From assembly GCF_000276665.1 (NCBI RefSeq), contig NW_004955446.1, positions 12,919,626 to 12,983,625 of the forward strand: 64,000 nucleotides of DNA, written 5' to 3'. Source of the DNA: Chinchilla lanigera. Lineage: Eukaryota > Chordata > Mammalia > Rodentia > Chinchillidae. Below are positions 45,009 through 55,399 of the stretch, piece by piece (positions within the stretch are counted from its first letter, which is position 1; each line of letters opens with the position of its first letter). The notes below the pieces were generated by a model, which saw nothing but the letters and a program-made list of their open reading frames with translations, was not told where the DNA came from and made no database searches. The position numbers and the translations under genes were made by a program.

Positions 45009-45420
45009 TGTCTTAGTTCATTCTCTGTTGCTGTAACTAAATACCACAAACTGAGTAACTTATAAAGGTTTGTTCACCTTATTGCTCAAGAGCCTCCTGT
45101 TTGAGGTAAAGTGTCTGGGTTTCATGAGGGTCTCCTCTCTGGTGGGGACTGTGCAGAGTACTGAGATGGGGCAGGGCCTCATATAGCAAAAAGCACATGG
45201 ACAAGAGGCTGAGCGAAACTGACTTCAGCATATGTACTGCTGAAGTGAGCACTAGATTTTATAAACCATTAACCCAAATTAATCCATGAATGAGTGAATT
45301 TGTTTTTTGACAGCAGAGCCTTTACAATCTAATTCTTTCTAAAAAGTCCTACCTGGTCCAACCTCTAAATACCAGTGGGGATTAGATTTGAGTTTTGGTA
45401 GAGACATTCAAACCATAACA
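45009..45420 (-). mobile_element. MaLR LTR, minus strand, near-perfect 5-bp TSD
   Basis: TGTCTTAGTTCATTCTCTGT, TACCACAAACTGAGTAACTT, then ...CATTCAAACCATAACA on the plus strand are the complement of an MST/MLT1-type LTR with TG...CA ends. Flanks GAATA (45004-45008) and GAATG (45421-45425) fit a 5-bp ERVL-type TSD. Confidence 0.8.
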
Positions 45421-45424
45421 GAAT

Positions 45425-46850
45425 GACTACAACGAATGTGGGTACACCAAATCGGATGTGAAATGGTTGATCCTATTTGATGTTTCTAATTTCACATCTA
45501 TTTTGAAAGTTTTGCAAATCATTTTAGGTACAATTCAAATTCCTCTTCTCTATAATTCCTCTTCTTGACTTCTAGAGGGTCCTTCAGCAAACAGGGATCA
45601 TTTGCATTAGGTGATTTGATCAAATGTTTGATATGTGGTGACGTCTTCCCAATCTCTTCCAGAGAGGTGAAAGAAAGTCTTTCTCAGCTTTCCATTTGCC
45701 ATGCCACCTAGAATAGATGCTTATACACTGTAGGTGCTCAATGAATATTACATGAATAATAGCTTTGTGTTCTGGAAAATAACTTCAGCCATGTGGTTAT
45801 CAAAATATCCAGCATGTATTTACTGGTGGAAAGATAAGTAAAAAAGAATTGCCAGATTGCTTTACTTGGAGTCTTTGTAAGCTTATATTGTGTGAAACAT
45901 CCACTGAAACAATAGTTTGGTTTAATAGTATGAGTTTTGACCCTGTGATAGCTGATCGTTCTGGATTTGTTTTACTTTGAAAGAGCAGGATGCTAAGCAC
46001 AGAGCTATGAAACATTCCTTTAGAGAAGTTTTCTCAGCACTAAATAAAAGAGTGACTTCTTAGCACTGCAAAAGAGATCCAGCTGTTAGTTTTGGCTGGG
46101 GACAAGGTCTGAGCTGTCTCCAAGTGGGGATGGCAGGATAAGACAAACATGCCTGTATGATGTCACTGAAATGGCCTTATTTTCATCAGAAGCTAAATTC
46201 AAATAGCTTCAAGAGGGAGAACTGTTTTGCTTTGCTTTGAATCACTCTGCTGTGAATTAATTTGCTTTCTTAAATTAATTTTGCCTCTGTAGGTGACAGA
46301 ATTTTACAATAGACTGCAAGTTCACTGGAGAGGAGCTTGGAAACTGAGGTGATCCGCACTGCTTACAGCAGATGATTTGCAGGCCAAGCCCTGCTTCCTG
46401 CACTGTATGTTGGCTGGCATGTCTTCCAGAGTCTGTGAGGTCCTGAATGCAAAGACAAGGAGCCAGAGGTTGCACTTCACCCTCAGTGGAGTCAGTGGAT
46501 CCAGAACCAAAACAGCACTTTCACTGGCCGGCAAGATGGTGGGTCAGCTCTCCAATAAGAAGCTCCAGGAAGAGCCCCATAGAGAGCCTTCACAGCGTCT
46601 CCCTCCCAGTTCCCTTCTTATACACACACACAGACACAGCTCTACACCACTTCTGTCCAAAACCTAAAGCAATCCTTGAACACAGCCTAGAACTTTGGAG
46701 AACCAATCTAGACTCCATTGATTCTCCCACATAGAAAGTCTTGGGGATTACAGGTTCCAGCAGAGTTGAGGTAGATTGGTCAAATCATTCATAGACAGAG
46801 GTGAGTCCTTCTGCAGACATTAAAAACTGCCTGTTTTGGATGGCCCATGG
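45425..46850. other. No gene recognised; possible MIR/L2 tail
   Basis: Near 45690-45765, ACTGTAGGTGCTCAATGAAT resembles an L2/MIR terminus. The overlapping 95-96 codon frames at 46377-46734 have no domain. Confidence 0.4.
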
Positions 46851-46854
46851 GTAA

Positions 46855-46983
46855 ATTAGGTAGAATCTGAAACCAGACTCTCTGGGTTCAATTCTGGCAG
46901 CTACCATCCCTGTGACTCTGCTTCCCGGTGCTTCAGAATCTTCCTCTTCACTCTTATAAAATGTGAATATAAATTTCAGCCTC
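46855..46983 (+). mobile_element. MIR SINE remnant
   Basis: CTCTGGGTTCAATTCTGGCA, CCCTGTGACTCTGCTTCCCG, TTATAAAATGTGAATATAAA follow the MIR sense order. Confidence 0.65.
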
Positions 46984-47190
46984 ACCAGCTACACTGTTGT
47001 ATGTCTGTAATCCAAACTCATTGGAAGTCTGAGGCAGGAGAACCACAAGTTTAAGGCTAGCCTGGCTAACTTAGTGAGATCCTGTCTCAAAATTAAAAAA
47101 AAAAAAAAATTAAAGAGCTGGGGTTGTATCTCAATGGTACATCACTTGCCCAGCATATATGAGGACCTGGCTTCAATCTCAGTATTGCAA
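46984..47190 (+). mobile_element. B1-ID composite SINE
   Basis: TGTATGTCTGTAATCCAAAC, GTCTGAGGCAGGAGAACCAC, GCTAGCCTGGCTAACTTAGT; A-rich linker; GAGCTGGGGTTGTATCTCAA, ACATCACTTGCCCAGCATAT. Its A-rich tail has grown into the GGAA microsatellite that follows. Confidence 0.75.
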
Positions 47191-47310
47191 GAAAGAAAGA
47201 GAAAGAAAGGAAGGAAGGAGGGAAGGAAGGAAGGAAGGAAGGAAGGAAGGAAGGAAGGAAGGAAGGAAGGAAAGAAGGAAGGAAGGAAGGAAGGAAGAGG
47301 AAGGAAGGAA
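47190..47310. repeat. (GGAA)n microsatellite seeded by a SINE tail
   Basis: GAAAGAAAGAGAAAGAAAGG followed by about 25 GGAA units with few interruptions. The long KEGRKEGR and FLPSFLPS frames here are products of the repeat. GGAA is the ETS-family core motif, and arrays of it can bind ETS proteins; binding here is untested. Confidence 0.95.
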
Positions 47311-47314
47311 AACC

Positions 47315-48885
47315 ACCAATAAAACAAAAAACCAAGAAAGAAGGAAACAAGGAAAGGGTCAAAATGAAAAATAACAAACAAAGAAATTGAAAAACAAAGA
47401 AAGACAGAAAAGACAGAGCCTTTAAACAGCTGAGCTGATGCAAATGGCTCTAGCAGTGTCTCAGTGAGAGACGAGATAGGAAGACTATACAGAGGCCACA
47501 TCACAGGCACTGGCCCTGCCGGGAATGGCAAGATTGGACTTGTGCTTTTACCTTCTTTAGAGCAGTTGTCTGGACAAGTGATTGGAAGCAAGGATTCAAG
47601 CCATTGGTGGTAACTGCTAGACTAAGGTTGCGAGGGTGAAAGGGGAGAGGATATGAGAGACATTATAGAGTAAGAGTTGAAAGTCACTCATCAAACTTTG
47701 ATAGAGGAAAGAATGGAGGTCAGGGTGATTTTCAATTTGACTGTTGGGTGTGTGGGGGTACCGTTCACTTAAATGGAAACCCAGGAGGGAAGATAATAAT
47801 GTGGTGGACTGGATAACAGCCTCTCAGCTACATTTCTTGGATCTGGGTCATTACAGATGATTTCTCAGGCCTCACCTTCTGATTCAAGATGATTTCTTTT
47901 CACTTACTTTCCTGGTGAGTGGCTCAGTTAACAATTAACTACAAGAGGGAAGACACAACTTACAAGCTCAATTTTCCAAATGATTACCCTACAGTGAAGC
48001 ATAAAGCAACACACTTGTCACGTGGAAGACATGTATGCATACTCTTTGCTCTTGGCCTGGACATATGCTTACTTTACTTTTATGGTTAGGTAGTGGGGCT
48101 CAGTAGGGCCTTGCTGAAATAACAATTAGCTTGTCTGTAAGCCCAGACTGTAGATGTGGGTACCAGATACCTGCAGTAAAGGTCTTGGAACTCAGGGACA
48201 TGTGCACACAGGTTGACAAGACTCTGCCAAACTTCTGGTGGGCATTTTAGGTAGTGTCCTCATAAGGCCTCTACTCACCTTTACAAAAGGCAGGAGTATC
48301 TGTTATAGAGGGATATGGCCCATGGGGAGCCTGGCTTAGCCGTTGGTCATTGTGTTTGGTGAATACTACCCAGTGTTAAGCACACAGCCTGGGAAAGGGA
48401 ATGTGAGCTGGATTTTAGCCTCCACTGCTCCTCTCAGGTGCTCCCCATTATTTGGAGTAACTGAACCACAATGTGAGGCAACCCTGGGGCCTCAGAAAAC
48501 AACCCTTAACCCACTTGAAGGGAAATCATAGGATGGCCTAGAATTAAGAGCCTGTTTTTGGAGATGACAAAATCTTTTCTAACATAGAACAATGTAAAGA
48601 GTGTTGAATACTCACTATGTGCTCTTGGGGGGGACGTGCAAGTGTTTATTGAGTAAATGATAAACAAATGAAAGAATCTGTCTCTTTGCATAATATTATG
48701 GGAGACTCAGATGTGACAGAAATGGGTAATGAGGCTCTCTCAAACTCCAGTAGAAGAAGTTCAAATTCCCAAAAGTTCCAAAGTTCTAAGTTTTAATCTC
48801 ATTGGATCATGTGACCACTGATGAGCCAATAGCCGTAGTTGAAAAAAGTACTACTCCAGACGGTTTCTCAGGCTTGCCAGCACTC
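47315..48885. other. No gene recognised
   Basis: Unique-looking sequence without recognised repeat or exon. Confidence 0.4.
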
Positions 48886-48888
48886 TCT

Positions 48889-49400
48889 GTGGTAGACAGA
48901 CTTAAGATGGCTGCCATTGCTTCTTATCTCCTGGTCTTCACGCCTTGTCTGTTCTCCTTTTCCTGAGCGTGGGCTCAAATTTGGATGAACAGAATATAGT
49001 AAAAGGGATTATATGTCACTTTCAAAGTTAAATTACAAGAAGACTATGACTTCTGTTTTCTCAGAGACCTCTTTCTGAAGGAAACTACTTACCATGTTGG
49101 GAACCACACTATGGAGAGGTCCAAGTGGCAAGAAATTGATAGCTTGGTTTAAGGCCTAGCAAGGACCAAGGCCTGCCAACAGCAATATGAGTGAGTTTAG
49201 AGTGGAGCTATCCCCAGTCGAGCCTTGAGAGGATTATGGCCCAGGCTGACACCTTGGCTTCAATCTCATGAGAGACCTTGTGGGAAAAAAATTACACAGG
49301 AAAGCCTGATTCACAGAATTCTAATCTACAAAACATTGAGAGAGGAATTTTTTATTTTAAACCACTAAGTAGTAAAGTAGTTTGCTGTATATAATGAGAT
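48889..49400 (+). mobile_element. MaLR-type LTR remnant (older MLT1-like)
   Basis: TGTGGTAGACAGACTTAAGA, CCCAGTCGAGCCTTGAGAGG, CCCAGGCTGACACCTTGGCT, AATCTCATGAGAGACCTTGT, TTTAAACCACTAAGTAGTAA follow the order of an older MLT1-like LTR in sense orientation. Confidence 0.55.
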
Positions 49401-49439
49401 GTGAGAAAAAATACCATGAATGTTTAAATTTTTGTTAAA

Positions 49440-49990
49440 TTTTATTATAATAAAAGACATATCATTGTTAATCCCCCCTCAAAATACTCCCCTCCAATTT
49501 GTACACATGTATCACATCATTCTTGCCACTGAAGCCCTCTGGAAACCCTCTTTTATGATTTTAGTTGTGCTATCCTGGTTGCTGCCATGTCCTAAATTGA
49601 TTCAAAATGTTTACCTTTCATACTCATGTTGATTTTGGGGAAGAGCCAGAAGTCATACAGAGCCAGATCCAGTGAATAAGATGGATGACAACATACTGTA
49701 ATGTTGTTATTTGACAGAAATTGCCATAAAGTGTTGATCAATGAGATTTGATCAAAATATTCAACTGAATACTTAAATTTTAAATTATATATTTTAAAAT
49801 TTAATTTTAAATTGTTTAAGTTTAAAAATTTAAGTTTACAGTAAAAGATATATCGTCTTCAGTCTCTCTCAGAATGTTCCTGCTTGCTTTGAGCACAGCT
49901 ATTCCATCATTCTTGGCAATGTATCTTTTACTGTAAAAAGTTTTTCTTTAATTTAAATATTTACCATAGTTTTTGACCACTCCTGTAGAT
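49440..49990 (-). mobile_element. Mariner transposon remnant with transposase C-terminus
   Basis: On the minus strand from about 49745 to 49475 the frame reads WQFLSNNNITV...YSLDLALYDFWLFPK, then MKGKHFESI and finally a GEYFEG-like end. This is the DD34D transposase C-terminus; the D of YDFWLF aligns with the third catalytic Asp. Stops and a frameshift follow, and the N-terminal DNA-binding domain and first catalytic Asp are missing. The right end (GACCACTCCTGTA) may be a decayed terminal repeat. A partial copy of the 3' tail and a 16-bp inverted repeat lie at 49835-49937. Family within mariner is not resolved. Confidence 0.75.
49835..49937. repeat. 16-bp perfect inverted repeat inside the mariner remnant
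   Basis: TTTACAGTAAAAGATA (49835-49850) and TATCTTTTACTGTAAA (49922-49937) are exact reverse complements around a 71-nt loop. Confidence 0.9.
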
Positions 49991-49999
49991 AACCAATAC

Positions 50000-51405
50000 A
50001 GTCCCCAACCCCTCCAGGAACACAGAAGGAATTAGGGTGGGGACCATATCACCAAACAACATGGCCTCAGAATAAGGGAAGCATGGCCCCAAAGGAATTC
50101 TGGCCCTCAAAATCACATATTCATTATTACATCCAATTTAGTCTCTTTTGACTGAATGTATATGTTTCAAAATTATAAAACAGAAATAATCTTCTGAGAA
50201 CTTAACCACAAAAGGAAAAAAAAAAAACTTTCATATGAATGCATCAGCCATAGATTTGTACTCACCTGGCTCACAAGAAACTTTGCAAAACTATATTGTA
50301 TGGTTAATGAAGGGTGCAGACACAGTGTTGACTGTGGTTTTATCTTCTGTTCATCTTGTCAGAGGGGAATTTCTCAGATCAAACTCAAGAGGAATTTTTC
50401 TGTTGTTTTAGATTGGCTGCTTTGGAACTTTAGTTTCCATTATTATAGAAATCTTGAAGTTCTGCCTGTTGATAAGGATATTTTCTTTCCCTTCCAAAAT
50501 AAATGAGAAATTGAATAGTCTAAAAAGAAGCCGAAATACCCAGTATTGTGCATTGGCACTTCAATTTTGAAACTTGGCATTGAGACCTTGATTAAAATTT
50601 TTCTTCTAAAATGTCCCTGAGGCAGCAGAATAAAAAAGGAGTAGATTCTGATTTGCTTCTGCTGCTCCAGGATATGTAATACAGTGTACTGAATTCTCAT
50701 TTACTTCACTTCAGTATCTTCACTTACCGTGCCTGGCTCATGACAAATACAATGGGAAAAATACACTGCTGTAAAGTATTCGGTCACTAGAAAAAGCAAA
50801 ATTTCAATTAAGTATTAAGAAGGCTTTGGCTTGGAAACAATAATCTACTGGAACCCAAGTCTTCTCCAATAAATGATGAAAGTCACAAAGTAGAGAGAAA
50901 TTAGGAAATAAGTTGAAAACCAAGGGCATTGAACACCATGGGTACTATTTCTTAGGACTATGGAAAGTGTATGTTAGTTTATGCAGCTAGTACATAAGTA
51001 TGGCATTTGCTTGACACTATATAGTGTGCGGTTGATTGAGTTTGGGGATAGTTTGGTCTAGTGAGATGTTGAGAGCAACACTGAGGGATTCAGTTAATGT
51101 GTTTTCAGATTAATATCTGCTCAATAGGCTACTGGCTACCTGTAATCTTTCCATAAACATTGAGACTACATTTACTGAAAATATTTCTTTATAACCAAGT
51201 GGGCACCTTCTTTGAAGATCTGCTTACTTATAACAGGTTTAAAAAGTTCTATCTTGTTTCTGAGCCCCAAAGTTAGTGTCCTGAAGTCTGAAGGCATGGT
51301 GAAGATCTAAAAGGATCTCTGGATGGCCATCTCTGAAGGTTCCACCTGAGCTCCATGAGCCTTATTTGTCTTTCTTTGTATATTTCTCTGCCAAAACTTC
51401 AAAAG
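50000..51405. other. Unique-looking sequence, no gene
   Basis: No recognised repeat or exon. Confidence 0.4.
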
Positions 51406-51409
51406 CAAA

Positions 51410-51469
<60 letters not shown>

Positions 51470-51470
51470 A
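51410..51470. repeat. (AAAG)n microsatellite
   Basis: About 15 AAAG units, first member of an inverted pair with the CTTT array 100 bases downstream. Confidence 0.95.
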
Positions 51471-51571
51471 TGTTTCTTAATTTGCACTGGGCCTGCATTT
51501 TCCTAGACAATCAGAATCACACTAGTGCTAATCGGATAGTACTTCTTCAGCTCCAACTCACCCATGCCATG

Positions 51572-51580
51572 CCTTTCTTT

Positions 51581-51636
<56 letters not shown>

Positions 51637-51727
51637 TATTTCTTTCATTCATTCATTCTTTCTTTTTTCTTCCTTCCTTCTTTCTTCTCTCTCTCTCTTT
51701 TTCTTTCCTTTTTTTTTCTTTCTTTCA
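51572..51727. repeat. (CTTT)n microsatellite and CT-rich tail
   Basis: About 18 CTTT units, then ATTC units and mixed CT-rich sequence. It is complementary to the upstream AAAG array. Confidence 0.95.
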
Positions 51728-51729
51728 AG

Positions 51730-52280
51730 TCTGACTCCTCTAAGTCCTCCCAAGTAGCAGAGAAGGTTCTGTGTATATCAACTAAGTGTCGGAATGTGGC
51801 TTTCAACAGAGCACCATTCCTCCCTGTGTGTACTACTGTACCCCCCAGATCCCTCTCCCTTGCTTTGGAGGTGCTGCCTCAGTGCAGAAGGGGGCTGGCC
51901 CACCTGACTTTAGCCCTTGCCATGTCTCAGAGCCATCTTGGCCTCTGACTCATGCCCAGCAGTGCCCTCACCAATATGCTGCTATATTGGGCTATACTTC
52001 CTGCTTCATCAAGCTTTTACCCAAGTAGGAAAAAGGCTTCTGGCTTTTGTACTTTCACCACTTCATCTCCCCACATGGTCTGGGAGATTCAGTAAAAGAG
52101 CAAAGTCCAAAAGCAATAATTGAGCTCACTCTGATATCGACCTCCTTTCCTGCAAATATGTTGGTGCAAAGAACTATTTCTGCCCTTAGAGTGAGTCTTG
52201 CCAGCCCCACTGGCCATGAGCTGTGTTTGAAAACTTAGCATGGGTAGTTTGAGCCTCAAAATGAGACAACACAGTTCTCA
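51730..52280. other. No gene recognised
   Basis: Several short overlapping frames on the + strand (51786-52028, 51917-52123, 52047-52238) without domains. No repeat recognised. Confidence 0.4.
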
Positions 52281-52294
52281 CATCACGAGATAAT

Positions 52295-52377
52295 TATAGC
52301 TCAGCGGCATAAGCGCTTGCCTGGCAAGCCTGAGGTCATGAGTTTGATTGCTGGCACCCGCCCGCCCCCCCCCAAAA
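52295..52377 (+). mobile_element. ID-type SINE with a C-rich tail, 8-bp TSD
   Basis: TATAGCTCAGCGGCATAAGC, GCTTGCCTGGCAAGCCTGAG, GAGTTTGATTGCTGGCACC. GAGATAAT flanks it at 52287-52294 and 52378-52385. Its 5' GGGCTGGGG is missing, and the tail reads CGCCCGCCCCCCCCC before a few As, which is unlike the other copies. Confidence 0.8.
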
Positions 52378-52385
52378 GAGATAAT

Positions 52386-52550
52386 CACAGCAGAGTGTAC
52401 TGGCATCACCCATTCTGGGAGGCTGAAGCAGGAAGATCACAAGTTCAAGCCCTGACTGGAAAATTAGTGAGACTCTGCCTCTAAGTAAAAAATAAAAAAG
52501 GACTGGGGTTGTAGCTCAGTGTAAAGGCTAAGGATTCAATCCCCAGCGTA
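52386..52550 (+). mobile_element. B1-ID composite SINE
   Basis: TGTACTGGCATCACCCATTC, GGGAGGCTGAAGCAGGAAGA, CTCTGCCTCTAAGTAAAAAA, then GGACTGGGGTTGTAGCTCAG, GGATTCAATCCCCAGC. Confidence 0.75.
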
Positions 52551-52690
52551 TGTGTCAGGTGTGGTGAATTAGTACTGAGCTCACAGTGTGAAACATATTG
52601 TTGCACTGGATTCAAAACAACACTGTACTACTATTACTAAAAGAAAGTTCAAACAATTATTAACATTGAATATGGGGTGTGAACAAATTA

Positions 52691-53446
52691 TATTAATCAG
52701 CTTTGCATTACTGTATCAAAATCCCTGAGGTGTTCACCTTTAAAAAAAGAAAGATTTAGTTTGGCTCCTAGGTTCAGAGGTTCCAGAGCTTCATCAATTG
52801 GTCAGTCATGCCATGACCTGTGCAGGGAGCGGTGTCCTGAGAGAGGGCACAGGAGATGACAAAGAAACCATACACAGAAAAGGAAGCTGGGACCAGGTGG
52901 GACTGATCTCTCCGATGGAGAGGCAGCGACAACCTAGCGTGGTCTGCCTCTTTATTTATACATGGTGAAAAATAGGGGAGAGTTTGCAGCGGGGCCAAAT
53001 GTGCAAGGTCTCAGTGTTTTGCTGAAAACCCTGAAAGCAAAACATTCTCAGAAGTATCTGTGCTGTAGTTAACATGGAGGAACACCAAGGCCAGACACCT
53101 GCTAGACTGGCCCTGCTCTAGTCCCAACAACTTGTTTACGTGGCTCACCCTGGGTCAGCCGCCGCTCTACCACTCTCCACAAGTTTTTTTGGACTGGTGG
53201 CCAGGACTACACATGGAGTATGGAGTGCATTGTACAGCTCATTTGTAGCAGCTAGGAAGCAAAAAGAAAAGGAGGAGGGGTTGGAGCCCTAATGTCTGCT
53301 TCAAGGGCCACCCCTCAGTGACCTAACTTCCTCTCACCAGGCCACACTTTCCAAAGGTTCTACCACCTCCCAACAGCATTACAGCTGAGGATCAGGCCTT
53401 CAGTACATGGGCCTTTGGGGGGACACTCAAAACCCAAACTATACCA
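52691..53446 (-). mobile_element. MaLR-type LTR, minus strand, with an inserted LTR
   Basis: ATTACTGTATCAAAATCCCT, TTTAGTTTGGCTCCTAGGTT at the left and CAGTGACCTAACTTCCTCTC, ACCACCTCCCAACAGCATTA, GGACACTCAAAACCCAAACT at the right are the complement of the rodent MaLR LTRs seen elsewhere here. About 360 bp of unrelated sequence separates the halves. Confidence 0.7.
52819..53181 (-). mobile_element. Putative class II (ERVK-like) solo LTR nested in the MaLR LTR
   Basis: On the minus strand this starts TGTGGAGAG and ends CCCTGCACA (TGT...ACA). It has a TATAAATAAAGAGGCAGACC block, where TATA and AATAAA overlap as in some betaretroviral-type LTRs, and then a C/T-rich U5-like part. No flanking TSD was found and an alternative start at TGTTGGGACTAGAG (53130 minus) is possible. 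There is no internal gene. Confidence 0.45.
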
Positions 53447-53544
53447 CGACCCAATTGAGAATGTAATATGCTTTACTATGAATATATCTCAGTGAAATTT
53501 CACTTTAAAGTCTTTTAGCTTGCAATGAAGAATCAAACTCTAAA

Positions 53545-53690
53545 ATCAAGCCATCACTTAGGAATTGTGTTGAATTTCCAGGTCAATGAATCTCTCAGAA
53601 CCTCAGTTTCCTCATTTGCAAGATGGGGATAACATAGCCATCACCTCATTGGGGTGTCATTAGCATTTGATAAAGTAATGGTACTGGAGA
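53545..53690 (+). mobile_element. MIR SINE remnant
   Basis: TCAGAACCTCAGTTTCCTCA, TTTGCAAGATGGGGATAACA, ACCTCATTGGGGTGTCATTA. Clear MIR core in sense orientation. Confidence 0.85.
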
Positions 53691-53694
53691 CAAA

Positions 53695-55050
53695 GGAAGC
53701 AACTGGCTGAGCTTCTGCCATTATGTGTGTGGTATGCACCAAGATTTCTTTATATTATAATGCAGATATTCAAAAGCATTTCCATAGCCCTATTAGACAG
53801 TGTTGAAAGCATCTATGCAAAGGCTGGTTGCTGTTTTAAAAAACTCGCCTCAAATCTTGATTAAGAGTAAGATTTCTAATTCCTTCTATTATGTATATAG
53901 CATGAAGTTCTCTCAGATAAATAGCATCCCTTTGTATAAACAGATTCCTAGCTTTTTCTGCAGCCCAAGACGGCTGTCCTCTCAAATTCTTCTGATAATG
54001 TGCTGATTTGTTCCAGAATGAACCCGGGCTACATTTGCAATTCACACAAGATTATTACCAGGCAGTTGGAGGGGTCAAATTCTCACAGCCAATTTTCTAT
54101 AAAAAAAAATCCCAAGTAATTGAAATGGGAGGAAGGTACCCAGTAAAAGTCAGGATGAATAATTTAGCACACTAGCTGCCTACAGTCTCTGAGGCAACAC
54201 ATTCAAGGCATTTTATTAGAGGGTTGACTAAGCTGCTCTGGTCTCCAAAGCATCCTGGCTTCAGCCCACCCATCTCCTGGAGAACAAGAAGTGGGGCTAA
54301 ATGAGCAGGCAGAGATATCTATTATTAACTCTTCTGTGATATCTGAGCGACCCTGTGAATATTCTTCCATTGCATACTTTTTTTCTGAATGTGAACAGTG
54401 ATGTTTTACTTGATAGCTTTCTAAAGGTCCCTATTGAGAAACATCATGGCTAGCCACGGTGGTCCCCAAATAAGAGTGCTGTGCCCTCTCCCCTGCTCTG
54501 TAGATTCCTTCAAGGGGTAGACCCACCTGCTAGGATAGGGGTAAGCTCTTATTATTTTGGAAATCTACACTTAGACCCTGATTAAGTGTGATGTTTTAAA
54601 TTTCCCCACTACTATATCATGAGAACAAAACTCTCACAAATAAATACCCTGTGCTTCTAGCCAGGACTAGCTGGAATATGGAGATACAAATGGCCAAGAC
54701 CCAACTTTGGTGAGATTCAGGAAAAAATTATATTGATTAATGATTCAGGGATGAATGCAAAGTTACTCACACACTCACAAGATTGGATGAAGGTCTATAT
54801 CACAATGATGTCCTCTGTGTGTGACAGCTGGAAATCAATGACTCAGGTCAGAGTGTCTGGATCTCCGGGTCCCTAGGGTCAGATCCATAAAATCAGGCAT
54901 CTAATACCAGAGAAGAAGAGTTGGGTGAAATTATGTGATGAGCCGTCAAATCAAAATGAGAGGTTTGGGAAGCTCTGTGGGCTGCTCATTACCTACATGC
55001 TCACTGCAACCATTTAAACGGCTTATTGGTTGTATAAACCCAATGGCCAA
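53695..55050. other. No gene recognised
   Basis: Unique-looking sequence. The region 54440-54900 has the uneven composition of an old LTR but I cannot assign it. Confidence 0.35.
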
Positions 55051-55051
55051 G

Positions 55052-55394
55052 TGTTTCGTTATGGGCTGAATTGGACCACCCCCTCCAAGTCACAATGTGA
55101 ATGTATTTGGAGGTACAATCTATCTTGAAAGCTGTGATTAAGGTGAAATAAGGTCATAAGAAGGGAGCCCTTTCCAATTTGAGTGGATACCAGAGGTGCA
55201 TGCTTGGAGGAGAATGGTTATATGAAGACGCAGCAGGAAGATAGTAATCTGCAAGCCAAGGAGAGAGGACCAAGAAAAAACTAACGCTGTTAACATCTTG
55301 CTTGTGGACTGTCAGCTTCCAGAGCTGAGAGAAATGAAATTTCTACTGTGGAGGACGTGCAGTCTGTGGTATTTTGTTATGGCAATTTAATACA
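55052..55394 (+). mobile_element. MLT1-type LTR with near-perfect 5-bp TSD
   Basis: TGTTTCGTTATGGGCTGAAT, CACAATGTGAATGTATTTGG, GTGATTAAGGTGAAATAAGG, GCAAGCCAAGGAGAGAGGAC, TGTGGTATTTTGTTATGGCA, TTTAATACA. Flanks CCAAG (55047-55051) and CGAAG (55395-55399). Confidence 0.8.
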
Positions 55395-55399
55395 CGAAG

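Noticed and set aside
47093..47591. Long Phe/Leu/Pro/Ser-repeat minus-strand frames and Lys/Glu/Gly/Arg-repeat plus-strand frames
   Set aside because: They are direct translations of the GGAA microsatellite and not genes.
49780..49835. Apparent long AT palindromes (AAATTTTAAATT and similar)
   Set aside because: Low-complexity A/T runs give self-complementarity by chance. Only the 16-bp inverted repeat beside it was kept.
51307..51757. Frames encoding repeated FFLSFFLS
   Set aside because: They come from the AAAG and CTTT arrays.
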